Assembly: GCF_029870955.1 (NCBI RefSeq)
Contig: NZ_PGFQ01000001.1
Coordinates: 124,001 to 188,000, forward strand
Direction of reading: 5' to 3'
From: Sulfitobacter faviae
GTDB lineage: Bacteria; Pseudomonadota; Alphaproteobacteria; Rhodobacterales; Rhodobacteraceae
Length of the DNA: 64,000 nucleotides
In this document: one piece after another, positions 48,370-58,320 of the stretch
Numbering within the stretch: the first letter of the stretch is position 1
Layout: every line of letters starts with the position of its first letter
Program-made: the position numbers and the translations under genes
Notes under the pieces: model-generated
Seen by the model: the letters and a program-made list of their open reading frames with translations, nothing else
Database searches by the model: none
Told to the model about the DNA's origin: nothing

Positions 48370-49181
48370 ATGATAGCAGGTTACGCGCTAGGCGCTTTGG
48401 GCGCGGTGATCCTTGTTATCGTCCTGCTGGATTTTCTCTATACCGCCATCGGCGCGGCCCCTGTGGCGCCCCTGTCGGAACGGGTGGCGCGGGCGGCGTT
48501 TTCTCTCTTCACCAAACTCATGCCCAAGGGAAACGCCCGGCACCGCCTGTCCGGCCCGGTGGTGATGACGACCATCGCGGTGACTTGGATCGTGCTCGTC
48601 TCCCTCGGCTGGACCTTGGTGTTTCAGATGAGCCGTGAGGCGGTGGTGATGTCGGACAATGCAGAGCCTGCGGGTTTTGTCCGCGACTCCGCCTTTGTCG
48701 GCCATCTGCTTTCGACCCTCGGCGGCGGGCCGCTGCAAACGCAAAGCCCCTTCTGGCTGGCGATGTCGGTGCTTGTCGGGGTCAATGGGATGGTGATCCT
48801 CACCCTTTCGGTCAGTTTCGTGCTGTCGACCACCACCACCGTCGCGCAAGCGCGGGGGCTTTTGAGCAAGGCATCGATGTTCGCGGCGGACAGCGATGAG
48901 ATGAACACGATCATCATGCCCGCCCTCGCCGATCTGGTGTCGAACCTCAATGCGATGCAATTCGCGCTTTACTACAGCGCCGAACACCCCGCCCGTCGGG
49001 TGCCCGCAGGAATGGTAGAACTGGCCGAGCGGGTCGCCCCTACCCCGAACAGATGCGCCGCCTGCGCATCGCGCTTGAGCCGCTGCCCGGTTTCACCGCA
49101 CCCGAGGGCCGCTTGGACCAACTGACCAACGCCCAATTCGTCGACCGCCTGCGCGAATGGGCGCGGCCCTATTCGCTCTGA
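48370..49181 (+). CDS. membrane protein of unknown function, ion-channel-like layout (one apparent frameshift)
   Basis: The N-terminal half has about four hydrophobic segments: [73 protein letters not shown] cytoplasmic-type helical region follows ([21 protein letters not shown]). The layout recalls two-helix ion channels, but I see no clear selectivity filter, so channel activity is a guess. At 49037-49040 one C seems missing; restored, the tail reads [17 protein letters not shown] to a stop at 49179-49181 (about 270 residues). Confidence 0.65.
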
Positions 49182-49243
49182 CCCCGAGGAACAGAAGACC
49201 GGGAATTCCCGTTGATCCGAAGCACCTCGTGAAAGGAGATACC

Positions 49244-49834
49244 ATGAGCCCGAAAATCACCGTTCTGTTCTATTCCACCTATGGGACCAACCACGCCATC
49301 GCTGAGCGAGCCGCCCGTGCCGCCGAAGAGGCAGGCGCCGAGGTCCGACTGCGCCGCTGCGCCGAGACCGCCCCGCAGGCCGTTGTCGATGGCCAAGACG
49401 CGTGGCGTGCCCAATTGGACAAGATGCAAGACATCCCCGAGGCCAAACCCGAGGACATGGAATGGGCCGATGGCTATTTCATCTCGGCCCCCACCCGCTT
49501 TGGCGTCGCCGCCAGCCAATTCCGCGCTTTTATCGACACGCTGGGGCCGCTCTGGCAGTCAGGGGCGCTGGCCAATAAGGCGATCACGGCGACCACTTCG
49601 GCGCAGAACCCGCACGGCGGGCAGGAAACGACGCTTCAGTCGATCTATGTCACCGCGATGCACTGGGGTGCGATTATCGTGCCGCCGGGCTATGCCGATG
49701 GCGTCAAATTCGAGGATGGCGGCAACCCCTACGGATACTCCTGCGAACCCGGCCCGCTGAGTGAGACTGGCAAGAAATCCATCGCCTATCAGGCGAAACG
49801 TTTGGTTGAATACGCTGCCAAAATCAGCGGGTGA
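49244..49834 (+). CDS. NAD(P)H:quinone oxidoreductase, WrbA-type flavodoxin
   Basis: The protein opens [27 protein letters not shown], the FMN phosphate-binding loop of flavodoxin-fold quinone reductases. [30 protein letters not shown] near residue 75 is the WrbA block, and the later [15 protein letters not shown] matches WrbA-type proteins. About 196 residues, intact. Start ATG at 49244 follows AAAGGAG. It ends overlapping ccmG on the other strand by eleven bases. A protective role against redox-cycling quinones is inferred from the family. Confidence 0.9.
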   Translation: MSPKITVLFYSTYGTNHAIAERAARAAEEAGAEVRLRRCAETAPQAVVDGQDAWRAQLDKMQDIPEAKPEDMEWADGYFISAPTRFGVAASQFRAFIDTLGPLWQSGALANKAITATTSAQNPHGGQETTLQSIYVTAMHWGAIIVPPGYADGVKFEDGGNPYGYSCEPGPLSETGKKSIAYQAKRLVEYAAKISG

Positions 49835-50363
49835 TCGCATCCCGCAGCGCCGGGAGGAACCGCTGTTCGTAATCGCTGCCGACCAGCGGCCCGGCAAAGC
49901 GGAACAACACCGTGCCGTCCCCGTCGACGATGAAGGTTTCCGGCGGGGCGGTCACGCCCCAATCAATCGCCACGCGCCCCTGCGGGTCGAAACCGACCCC
50001 GGCAAAGGGGCTTTCTTCGTCTTCGAGATAGGCAGTCGCGTTCTTCTCGGTATCCTTGAAATTGACGCCGATGATGTTCATTCCCTCGGCCTGCATCTCA
50101 AGCAGTTTGGGGTGTTCGGCACGGCAGGGCGGGCACCAGCTGGCCCAGAAGTTCACCAAGCTCACTTGCCCACCTCGCAGCATGTCATCTGTGGCCTGCG
50201 GATAGCCGGGCAGCGTGTCTGCGGGCATGGCAGGCGCCTGTTGCCCCACCAGCGTTGAGGGCAGCCCCTCGGGATCGTCGCGGTACATGCCCACGGCGGC
50301 CAGTGCGACGAAGGCGGCAAAGATCACCGGTGGTGCGATCATCATGGGTGAGAGTTTAGCCAC
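49824..50363 (-). CDS. ccmG: thiol:disulfide interchange protein CcmG/DsbE
   Basis: CcmG keeps apocytochrome c cysteines reduced for heme attachment in the periplasm. An N-terminal membrane anchor is followed by a thioredoxin domain with the active site [13 protein letters not shown] near residue 75 and the cis-Pro region [12 protein letters not shown] near 140. At 179 residues it is intact. It starts at GTG 50363, overlapping the ccmD stop by eight bases, and is last in the minus-strand ccm cluster. Confidence 0.93.
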   Translation of the reverse strand: MAKLSPMMIAPPVIFAAFVALAAVGMYRDDPEGLPSTLVGQQAPAMPADTLPGYPQATDDMLRGGQVSLVNFWASWCPPCRAEHPKLLEMQAEGMNIIGVNFKDTEKNATAYLEDEESPFAGVGFDPQGRVAIDWGVTAPPETFIVDGDGTVLFRFAGPLVGSDYEQRFLPALRDAITR

Positions 50364-50511
50364 GGCGTCCGGCCTCCTGCTCTGTCTCTTCCAAAGCCCG
50401 GCGCGCCGCGCGGCCGCGCCAGAGGGTCAAGCCGATCAGAGCCGCCAGTAGCAGCAGGGATACGGCATAGGCCGAGAGCACCTCGGCCGCGTATTTTCCA
50501 AGATCCGGCAT
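50356..50511 (-). CDS. ccmD: heme exporter protein CcmD
   Basis: A 51-residue protein with one membrane span: MPDLGKYAAEVLSAYAVSL, LLLAALIGLTLW, then a basic and acidic tail (RGRAARRALEETEQEA). This is the standard CcmD form; it helps release holo-CcmE from the CcmABC complex. Its ATG overlaps the ccmC stop (TGATG), and its stop overlaps the ccmG start, exactly in the usual operon position. Confidence 0.9.
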   Translation of the reverse strand: MPDLGKYAAEVLSAYAVSLLLLAALIGLTLWRGRAARRALEETEQEAGRRG

Positions 50512-51244
50512 CACGCCCCCTGTTCATCCGCGCCCTGAGCGCCGCCGTTCGGCGCAGGCGAATTTCGGTACCCGTGCGGTAGACCACCAGCGCCAGAAAC
50601 AGCAGGCCAAAGCCCAGCATCGCCAGCACCAGCGGGTAAAAGAAAACATCCGCCACGCTGCGGTTGCCCGTGGCCACGGGGATCGAGGTGCCTTGATGCA
50701 ACCCTTGGTTCCAGAATTGCACCGCATAGCGCGACAGCACGGCAAAGACCGATCCGACAAGGCAGAGAACCGAGGTCAGATCGGCAGCGGTGTCCGGATC
50801 CTCCACCGCCTGCCACAGCGCGATATAACCCAGATAGAAGAGGAAAAGGATCAGGAAGGACGTAAGCCTCGGATCCCATGCCCACCATGTCCCCCACATC
50901 GGCTGGCCCCAGATCGCCCCCGTCACCAGCGCGATCAGCGTCATCACCAGCCCCACGGGGGCCGCGGCCTTGGCCGCCAATGCGCTGACGTGGTGACGGC
51001 GGATCAGCCAAATGAGCGAGGCCACCAGCATCATGAACCACGCATTGATCGCCATCAGGGCGGCGGGCACATGCAGGTAGATGATTTTGACCGTGCTGCC
51101 TTGCCGCGCGTCATCAGGCGTGCCGAAGAACCCCCAGAGCAAGCCCACGCTCACGAAGGCCGCCGCCAGCACCCAAAGCGCAGGTTGCACGCGCTGCGAA
51201 AGCGCAAGGAATTTAACCGGGTTTGCGTATTGCCAAAGGGACAT
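50511..51244 (-). CDS. ccmC: heme ABC transporter permease CcmC (apparent frameshift near the 3' end)
   Basis: CcmC delivers heme to CcmE. Six hydrophobic segments are visible, with the tryptophan-rich heme-handling motif WGTWWAWDPRLTSF near residue 120 and a histidine in VKIIYLHVPAALM near 60. The frame as given reads through into ccmD; a missing base near the coding-strand G5 run (50516-50520 on the plus strand) is the likely cause, because restoring it gives a stop overlapping the ccmD ATG. Restored length is about 244 residues. Confidence 0.92.
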
Positions 51245-51296
51245 GCAGACTACCTATCGCGCGGTTGGGTGGTGCTCAATGCACGATTTTTCGGGG

Positions 51297-51951
51297 TCAT
51301 CGCAACCCCATCCGTAGCACGGCGGCTGCGGCAAATGGCATCAAGGCCACCACGGCCAGCGTCAGCCCCGCCAGCATCAAAAGCGGCGTCGTGGCCTCCA
51401 AGCCCGCCGCCCCGCGCCGGGCGACTTCGGCCCGAAAATCAGCGTCGGAATGTAGAGCGGCAGCACGAGTAGCGACAGCAGCAACCCGCCGCGTTTGATC
51501 CCCACCGTCAGCGCCGCGCCGAACATGCCGATGACCGACAGCGCAGGCGTGCCGAGCGCCAGCGAGACCAGCAGCCACAGATGACCGGGCGCCGCGAGTT
51601 GCAGCATCACCCCAGAAAGGGCGCCGCCAGAACCAGCGGCAGCCCGGTGGTCAACCAATGCGCCAAAGCCTTGACCGCCAGCGCCCCTTCCAGCGGCAGC
51701 GGGGCGGTCAGCAGCAGCTCCAACGAGCCGTCTTCGAGATCGAGCGCCAGCAGACGGTCGAGCGACAGAAGACAGGCCAAAAGCGCCCCGAGCCAAAGCA
51801 CACCGGGCGCAATCGCGCGCAGCAGCGTGGCCTCTGGCCCGACGCTGAAGGGCACCAGCATCGTCACGATCAGAAAGAACGCCAAACCAAGGCCAAAGCC
51901 CCCGCCCGCCCGGAGCGCTAAACGCAGGTCTCGCAGCAGCAACGCCTTCAT
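51297..51951 (-). CDS. ccmB: heme exporter protein CcmB (two apparent frameshifts)
   Basis: CcmB is the membrane partner of the CcmA ATPase. The N terminus reads [18 protein letters not shown] and has the [19 protein letters not shown] block typical of CcmB. Two breaks are seen: a missing G (C4 run at 51610-51613), where LAAPFLG should continue VMLQLAAP, and a second at 51431-51433, where IPTLIFG should continue [10 protein letters not shown]. With both fixed the protein is about 218 residues and ends [12 protein letters not shown]. Its start overlaps the ccmA stop by four bases. Confidence 0.9.
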
Positions 51952-52559
51952 AGGAAGGCCGCATCGCTTGCGCCAAGATCGGCATCGGGGGCCGCGCGGT
52001 AGGCGCTGATGTCGAGCATGCGCGCCTCCACCCCCAGATCGATATGCGTGGCCATGAGGGCCGATCCGCCCGCCGCCAAATGCCCGCGCAGGACAGCGCC
52101 GAACAGCGCCACCGCATCCGCGTCGAGCGAGACCGTCGGCTCGTCCAAGACCCAGATCGGCCGCCCCGTCACCAAGAGCCGCGCCAAGCCCAAACGGCGC
52201 TTCTGCCCGGCGGAAAGGGTCGCGGCCAAACGGTCCGCCAAAGGGCGCAGCGCATAGCCATCAAGTGCTGCGGAAATGCCAGTGTTGCCAAAGACCTGCG
52301 CCCAAAAGCTCAGGTTCTCGCGGACGGTTAGCATGGATTTCAGCCCATCCGCATGGGCGGCATAGGCGACCCGGTCCTCCGCCCCCTCGATCTGCCCCGT
52401 GAGCGGCGCTTGCAGCCCGGCGATACAGCGCAGCAGCGTCGTCTTTCCGGCCCCGTTCGGGCCGCGCAGCACCAAGGCCTCCCCCGCCGCCAGCGCGAAG
52501 GACAGGCCCGAGAGCACGGGCACCCCGCCGCGTGCGACGCTAAGGTTGCTGACTTGCAC
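51948..52559 (-). CDS. ccmA: cytochrome c biogenesis ATP-binding protein CcmA
   Basis: ATPase of the heme-handling complex CcmABCD. Walker [13 protein letters not shown] near residue 33, signature [15 protein letters not shown] near 117, and Walker [13 protein letters not shown] are all intact. About 203 residues, normal for CcmA. It is the first ccm gene on the minus strand, beginning 19 bases after the Mth938-like gene stop, and its own stop overlaps ccmB. Confidence 0.95.
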   Translation of the reverse strand: MQVSNLSVARGGVPVLSGLSFALAAGEALVLRGPNGAGKTTLLRCIAGLQAPLTGQIEGAEDRVAYAAHADGLKSMLTVRENLSFWAQVFGNTGISAALDGYALRPLADRLAATLSAGQKRRLGLARLLVTGRPIWVLDEPTVSLDADAVALFGAVLRGHLAAGGSALMATHIDLGVEARMLDISAYRAAPDADLGASDAAFL

Positions 52560-52578
52560 TGGCCGCGCCGCTCCGCCC

Positions 52579-52932
52579 TTAGACCGGCAAGAGAGCCAGC
52601 GCGATGCGCCGCCCCTCGCTCAGCAGAATGTTGTAGGTGCGGCAAGCGGCGGGAGAGGACATGACCTCGACCCCCAGCCCGGCCTCTTCCAAGGTCTCAC
52701 GCAGGTCATCGGGGATATGCGCCACCTCCGACCCGGTGCCGAGGAAGACGACATCCACTTTGCCCGCCAGCGCCAGCACTGGCGCGGGATCGGCCAGACC
52801 GCCCCAGCCGGTGATGCCCTCAGGGCCGATCACCTGCGCACCCTCGACAACCTCTCCGTCGATGCGGAAAAAGCCGGGGCCGTAGCCGTCGATCGGTTTG
52901 GCGTCGGTATAGGTGATCTCGTTCAATCGCAT
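52579..52932 (-). CDS. Mth938-like domain protein (DUF498)
   Basis: A 117-residue protein with the Mth938/NDUFAF3-like fold pattern: [26 protein letters not shown] at the N terminus and [39 protein letters not shown] in the second half. Relatives in mitochondria help assemble complex I, but the bacterial role is not established. It lies between the TSUP permease and ccmA, and in alphaproteobacteria it commonly follows secF. Confidence 0.86.
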   Translation of the reverse strand: MRLNEITYTDAKPIDGYGPGFFRIDGEVVEGAQVIGPEGITGWGGLADPAPVLALAGKVDVVFLGTGSEVAHIPDDLRETLEEAGLGVEVMSSPAACRTYNILLSEGRRIALALLPV

Positions 52933-52950
52933 GTCACGTCCCTCACAGGC

Positions 52951-53705
52951 TCAGATACTCCACAGCGGCAGGCCGAGGATAGCCGATGCGGCGATGACGA
53001 TATAGGCCACTGCGCGAAAAAGCCGCTCTCGCTTTGGGTCAAATAGCCGCGCCCCGATGATATTGGCGATAACATTCGGCACCCCGGCCAAGAGGCCCAG
53101 CCACAGCACCGGCCTGACCACCTGCCCCGTCGCCGCCAGCATGGCAAAAAGCATCAGGTCGAGCCCCAGAAGATAGAGCAAAAAATTCGCCCGGATCACC
53201 GCAGCGGGCCTGCGGCTTGCCATATAGAGCAGGATCACCGGCGGCCCGGCGATGCCCGCAAAACCGGTCATAAAGCCACCCAGAGCGCCGGTGGCCGTCA
53301 CCAGCTTCGCGCCAAGTGGGCCGTGATAGCGCCAGCCCGCAAGCAGCTGCGCCAGAAGCCCCAGCACCACGCCCGAGACTATCCAGCCGAACCCTTCGGG
53401 CGAGATCAGCGACAGCCCCAGAGCCCAAGCGGCATCCCGATCAGCACGCCGAGGAGCAGCCGCCCCACTTCGCGGGGCGCGCCTTCGCGCAGGGCATCGG
53501 GGAGGTTTGGCAGGGGGCCGATCAATTCGGCAGCGGTGAGAAACAGAATCGCTTCGACCGGGGAGAGGACAGAGGCCGCGACGGGCATGATGATCATGGC
53601 GGAGCCGAAACCGGCGAAGCCGCGCACCAGCCCCGCCACCATCACGGCCAGCGCAAGCCATGCCACCCCGGGGGTGGCGATGGCCTGCGCCAGCAGGTCA
53701 GGCAT
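52951..53705 (-). CDS. TSUP/TauE-SafE family membrane permease (one apparent frameshift)
   Basis: The family carries sulfite, sulfonates or other small anions out of or into the cell; the substrate here is unknown. The first half has MVAGLVRGFAGFGSAMIIMPVAASVLSP, the family repeat, and the second half repeats it as GALGGFMTGFAGIAGPPVILLYM. At 53424-53426 one base seems missing: restored, GMPLG runs into ALGLSLISPEGF. About 251 residues. The ATG at 53705 overlaps the secF stop by eight bases. Confidence 0.87.
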
Positions 53706-54666
53706 CAATATTGGCGAATTGCGTGCCCGCGCCCGCGTCGGGCTTGGACCAGTCGCGCTTCACGCCAAGGTAGAGCACCACGTTCTTGGCCACATAGACC
53801 GAAGAATAGGTGCCCACGATCACGCCCCATGTGATGGCAAAGACGAAGGCCCGGATCACGTCGCCGCCCAAGATCAGCAACGCGATCAGCGCCAGCAAGG
53901 TGGTGCCCGAGGTCATCAACGTACGGCTCAGCGTCTCGTTCACGCTGAGGTTCATCACATCGCGCAGGGGCCGCTTTTTGTATTTGCGCAGGTTCTCCCG
54001 CAGGCGGTCAAAGATCACCACGGTGTCGTTGATCGAATAGCCGATGATGGTCAGGATCGCCGCCACGACTGGCAGGTCGAAACGGATCTGCAGGAGCGAG
54101 AACAGCCCGATGGTCAGCACCACGTCGTGGAACAGCGCCACCACCGCGCCGACCGAGAATTGCCATTCGAACCGCAGCCAGATGTAGATCAGGATCGCCG
54201 CCAGCGCCCCGCCCACGGCAAGGAAGGCGGTCTGGATCAGCTCACCCGAGACCTTGGGCCCCACGGATTCGACAGAGGTGAACTTGATATCGGGGGCGAC
54301 GCTTTGCAGTGCCGCTTCGATGGTTTCGATCGTGTCGGTGGTCGCCGCCTGCTGCCCTTCTTGGGCCTGCACGCGGATCATCGCCACATGGCGGTCCGCG
54401 CCGAAACCGGGGTCAAAGACCTCGGAGATGGTCACGTCGCCCAGCTCCAGCGGGGCCAACGCATCGCGGTAAGCGCCTACGTCGACGGCTTGGGAGCTTT
54501 CGGTCCGCAGGGTGGTGCCGCCCCGGAAGTCGATGCCGAAGTTCAGACCCATCACGCTCCAAGCGATCAGGGACAGGACCATCAACACCACCGAGGCGCC
54601 AAAGGTGATCTTGGCATAGCCGAAGAAATCGAAGTTCGTATTGTCGGGTACCAGCTTCAGTCGCAT
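53698..54666 (-). CDS. secF: protein translocase subunit SecF
   Basis: SecF works with SecD and YajC to drive late steps of Sec export using the proton gradient. The protein begins MRLKLVPDNTNFDFF; this ATG at 54666 lies just after the secD stop and is preferred to an upstream in-frame start inside secD. The DFRGGT motif is near residue 48, and GYSINDTVVIFDRLRENLR near residue 205 is the RND-like transmembrane block. About 322 residues, intact. Confidence 0.95.
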   Translation of the reverse strand: MRLKLVPDNTNFDFFGYAKITFGASVVLMVLSLIAWSVMGLNFGIDFRGGTTLRTESSQAVDVGAYRDALAPLELGDVTISEVFDPGFGADRHVAMIRVQAQEGQQAATTDTIETIEAALQSVAPDIKFTSVESVGPKVSGELIQTAFLAVGGALAAILIYIWLRFEWQFSVGAVVALFHDVVLTIGLFSLLQIRFDLPVVAAILTIIGYSINDTVVIFDRLRENLRKYKKRPLRDVMNLSVNETLSRTLMTSGTTLLALIALLILGGDVIRAFVFAITWGVIVGTYSSVYVAKNVVLYLGVKRDWSKPDAGAGTQFANIDA

Positions 54667-54667
54667 G

Positions 54668-56317
54668 TCAAACCTCGATTGTCTTGGGACGGCGGCGTTC
54701 AAACCAGATCACCACCAGCAAGCGGGTGACGAAGAAGGCGGTGAAAACCGATGTGACGATGCCCAGCCCCAGCGTGACGGCAAAGCCGCGCACCGGGCCA
54801 GAGCCGAGAGCGAAGAGGATGACCGCCACGATGAAAGTCGTGATATTGGCATCCAGAATGGCGCTGAGCGCGCGCTCATACCCCAGTGAGATTGCCCGCG
54901 CAGCGCCTTTGGCATTGCGTTGCTCCTCGCGGATACGCTCGAAAATCAGCACGTTGGCGTCAACGGCCATGCCGACGGTCAGCACGATCCCGGCGATGCC
55001 CGGCAGCGTCAGCGTGGCCCCGATCAGGCTCAAAAGGCCAAAGATCAGCCCGACGTTGATAAGCAGCGCTATATTGGCGAAAAAGCCGAACAGCCCGTAG
55101 GACGCCCACATGAAGAACAGCACGGCGACGAAGGCGACCATGGTCGCGATCTTGCCTGCGTCGATGCTGTCTTGGCCCAGTTCCGGGCCAATGGTGCGCT
55201 CTTCGACAAAGCTCAGCCCCGCGGGCAGGGCGCCCGCGCGCAGCAGCACGGCAAGGTTGGTGCTTTCCTCAACCGAGAAGCGCCCGGTGATGATGCCCGA
55301 CCCGCCGGGAATATGGCTCTGGATCGTCGGCGCGCTGATGACTTCATCGTCGAGCACGATGGCGAAGGGAGAGCCGATGTTCTCAGCCGTGTAATCGCCG
55401 AACTTGCGTGCGCCGGAGGTGTCAAAACGGAAGGACACGGCAGGCGCGCCGTTCTGGTCAAAGCTTGGCTGCGCGTCGACCAATTGCTCGCCGGTGACGA
55501 CGGGGGCGGTCTCGATTGTGTAGAAGACGCCTTCTTCATCCGCCGCGGGCAGGATGGCGTTGCCAATGCCGGGGTTGTCGTTCTCATTCGAGCCGCGGTT
55601 GACCACCGGGTTGAAGGTCAGCTGCGCCGTGGTGCCGATGATGGCTTTCAACTCGGCCGCTGAGCCGATGCCGGGGACTTGGATCAGGATGCGGTCCGCC
55701 CCCTGACGTTGAATCGTCGGCTCACGGGTGCCGACCTCGTCGATGCGGCGCCGCACGATTTCGAGGCTCTGCTGCATGGTGCGTTCGTCGGTCGCCTGTT
55801 TTTCGGCATCCGACAGGGTGATGGTGATGATGCCATCGGCCCCGCTCACGTCGATGTCGCTGCCGCCTGCGCCGGTCACGGTGGTCACGGGGCGGGCCAG
55901 ATCACGGGTGATCTGCAGCGCCTCGGCCATTTTCGACGGATCGTTCAGACGGACCCGCAACTCCCCCGCTGGCGCCTCTTGCCGGCGCACCGGTGTCAGG
56001 CTGCGCAGAGCGTCGCGCACCTCGGGCCATTGCGCTTCCATGCGCGAGGCATAGACATCGGCCAGTTGCACTTCGGCCAGTAGATGCGCACCGCCGCGCA
56101 GGTCAAGGCCAAGGTTCACCAGCCCCGAGGGCATCCATTCGGGCCAAAGCGCGCGCTGCGCTTCCAGTTCGGGCGTGCTGCCCTGAACCTCGATGGCCGC
56201 AACGGCGTCATTGTGCTTTTCGACAGGAGCGTAAAAGGCATTGGGAAGCGCCAGCCAAAGCCCTGCCAGACAGGTCAGGACAATGACAATCCGCTTCCAC
56301 AGATCAATCTGTAGCAT
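54668..56317 (-). CDS. secD: protein translocase subunit SecD
   Basis: SecD is the large RND-type accessory subunit of the Sec translocase. The protein of 549 residues has an N-terminal membrane helix (WKRIVIVLTCLAGLWLALP), GLDLRGGAHLLAEV near residue 75, a periplasmic P1 region, and the C-terminal domain with MAVDANVLIFERIREE near 460. It is intact, starts 35 bases after yajC and is followed by secF at once, the usual order. Confidence 0.96.
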   Translation of the reverse strand: MLQIDLWKRIVIVLTCLAGLWLALPNAFYAPVEKHNDAVAAIEVQGSTPELEAQRALWPEWMPSGLVNLGLDLRGGAHLLAEVQLADVYASRMEAQWPEVRDALRSLTPVRRQEAPAGELRVRLNDPSKMAEALQITRDLARPVTTVTGAGGSDIDVSGADGIITITLSDAEKQATDERTMQQSLEIVRRRIDEVGTREPTIQRQGADRILIQVPGIGSAAELKAIIGTTAQLTFNPVVNRGSNENDNPGIGNAILPAADEEGVFYTIETAPVVTGEQLVDAQPSFDQNGAPAVSFRFDTSGARKFGDYTAENIGSPFAIVLDDEVISAPTIQSHIPGGSGIITGRFSVEESTNLAVLLRAGALPAGLSFVEERTIGPELGQDSIDAGKIATMVAFVAVLFFMWASYGLFGFFANIALLINVGLIFGLLSLIGATLTLPGIAGIVLTVGMAVDANVLIFERIREEQRNAKGAARAISLGYERALSAILDANITTFIVAVILFALGSGPVRGFAVTLGLGIVTSVFTAFFVTRLLVVIWFERRRPKTIEV

Positions 56318-56352
56318 AGTTCCGCCTTTGGGTTGCGGCCTCGGGGTAGGGT

Positions 56353-56631
56353 TTATTTCGCCGGTTCGGTCTTGGAGACCACGGTGGCGATGGTGGCCTG
56401 CACCACGCGAATTTTCACGCCTTCGGCGATTTCCACCTCAATCTCACCATCGTCTTTGACCTTGGAGACCTTGCCGATGATGCCGCCTTGGGTCACGACC
56501 TGATCGCCCCGGCGCAGACCGGCCACCATGGCCTGATGTTCCTTCGCCTTCTTCTGCTGCGGGCGGATGAGCAGAAAATACATGATCGCGAAGATCAGGA
56601 TCAGCGGCACGAATTGCTGGATGCCTTCCAT
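56353..56631 (-). CDS. yajC: preprotein translocase subunit YajC
   Basis: A 92-residue protein: MEGIQQFVPLILIFAIMYFLLIRPQQKKAKEHQAMV, one membrane helix followed by the family RPQQKK motif, then a soluble domain with GDQVVTQGGIIGKVSKV. It is the first gene of yajC-secD-secF on the minus strand. The start is the ATG at 56631, preceded by AAAAGGACG; long upstream extensions in the same frame carry no support. Confidence 0.94.
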   Translation of the reverse strand: MEGIQQFVPLILIFAIMYFLLIRPQQKKAKEHQAMVAGLRRGDQVVTQGGIIGKVSKVKDDGEIEVEIAEGVKIRVVQATIATVVSKTEPAK

Positions 56632-56848
56632 GGGGGTCGTCCTTTTCGATGGGTATTGGGCCGCAAAATGGGCCTTGAGAATTTGGCCAGAACCTATGCG
56701 CGGTGGCAGCGGGGTGCAAGGTGGAAAGCCGATGCCGCCTGCCCGCCCGCACGGGGCCAATCGCCGCATGGTTGCGGCCCCTACCCCCGCACCGCACATT
56801 AAGGCATAAGGCAGCAAAACCGACTCACCCGATCTTGAGGACAAACCC

Positions 56849-58140
56849 ATGCACGACATCCGCGCCATCCGCGACAATCCCGAGGCTTTTGACGCCGCTC
56901 TTGCCCGCCGGGGCGAGGCGGCGATGTCGCAGGCGGTGCTGTCCCTTGATGCCGCGCGCCGCGCCAAGATCGCCGCCGCCGAGAGCGCCAAGGCCGAGCA
57001 GAACAAGGCCAGCAAGGAAGTCGGCGCCGCCAAAGGCCGTGGGGATGAGGCCGAGTTCGAGCGCCTGCGCGCGCTGGTCAGCGACAAAAAGGCCGAAGTC
57101 GCCGCAATGAACGCCGAGGCGCAGGAGTTGGACGCGAAGCTGACCGACATGCTCGCCCGCATCCCCAACAACCCCGCCGATGACGTGCCTCAAGGCGATG
57201 ATGAGAACGACAATGTCGAGGTGAAAAGCTGGGGCGAGAAGCCCGCCTTCGATTTCAAACCGGTCGAGCATTACGAGATCAAAGGCGTCAAACCCGGCAT
57301 GGATTTCGAGACCGCCGCCAAGACTTCGGGCGCGCGTTTCGTCATGCTGAAAGGTGCCGTGGCGCGGGTGCACCGCGCGCTGGCGCAGTTCATGATTGAC
57401 ACCCATGTCGACGAGAACGGCCTGACAGAGGTGAACTCCCCCGTGCTGGTGCGCGACGAGGCGATGTATGGCACCGACAAACTGCCGAAATTCGGCGAGG
57501 ACAGCTATCAGACCACGGATGGCTGGTGGCTGGTGCCGACCTCTGAAGTGCCGCTGACCTATTCGGTGGGCGGCGACACGCTGGAGCAAAGCGCCCTGCC
57601 GATCCGTCTCACCGCCCATACGCTCTGCTTCCGTTCCGAGGCCGGCAGCGCGGGCCGCGACACCGCTGGGATGCTGCGTCAGCACCAGTTCGAGAAAGTC
57701 GAGATGGTTTCGATCACCCACCCGGATGAGAGCGACGCCGAACAGCAGCGCATGGTGGCTTGCGCCGAGGGCATCCTCGAGAAGCTCGGCGTGCCCTACC
57801 GGACGGTGATCCTCTGCACCGGCGACATGGGGTTCGGCGCGCGGCGGACCTATGACATCGAAGCCTGGGTGCCGGGGCAGGATTGCTACCGCGAGATCTC
57901 CTCGGTCTCCACCACCGGCGATTTTCAGGCGCGGCGCATGAACGCGCGGTTCAAACCCGAGGGCGGCGGCAAGCCGCAGTTCGTGCATACGCTGAATGGC
58001 TCGGGGCTGGCGGTTGGGCGTTGCCTGATTGCGGTGCTGGAAAATGGCCAGCAGGCGGATGGCTCGGTGAAGCTGCCCGAGGCGCTTGCGCCCTATCTGG
58101 GGGGAAGACGACCCTCACTGCGGAAGGTGTGCTCGCCTAA
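56849..58140 (+). CDS. serS: seryl-tRNA synthetase (one apparent frameshift at the end)
   Basis: SerS charges tRNA-Ser; a tRNA-Ser gene lies elsewhere in this window. The N-terminal coiled-coil arm covers about residues 30-110. Class II motif 2 is [27 protein letters not shown] near 255, and motif 3 is [16 protein letters not shown] near 385. At 58099-58104 a G6 run seems to lack one G: restored, the end reads [14 protein letters not shown], with the stop at 58138-58140, giving about 430 residues. Without it the frame runs into unrelated sequence. Confidence 0.94.
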
Positions 58141-58178
58141 GGGTCAGCCACCGCTAGGCCCGATCCGCCCCGCAGGGG

Positions 58179-58251
58179 TCGGGCCATCGCCTGCCCGCCC
58201 CGCCCCGCCGGGGGCGTGCCAGATTATGTTGGACGCACCTTTGGTGCGACC
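58179..58251 (+). repeat. dispersed intergenic repeat, copy B
   Basis: Near copy of 41733-41802: shares GGGCCATCGCCTG, a C/G-rich centre, GGCGTGCC, a TAT.TTGG-like stretch and CGCACCTTTGGTGCGACC, the last forming a small hairpin. It lies between serS and the TspO-like gene, 39 bases past the serS stop. Confidence 0.7.
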
Positions 58252-58320
58252 TTGGTTGCCGTGGCGCGCGGGCGCTCTAGGATCAGCTGTAACGCAACAG
58301 CCAATCCCGCGAGGCCGACC

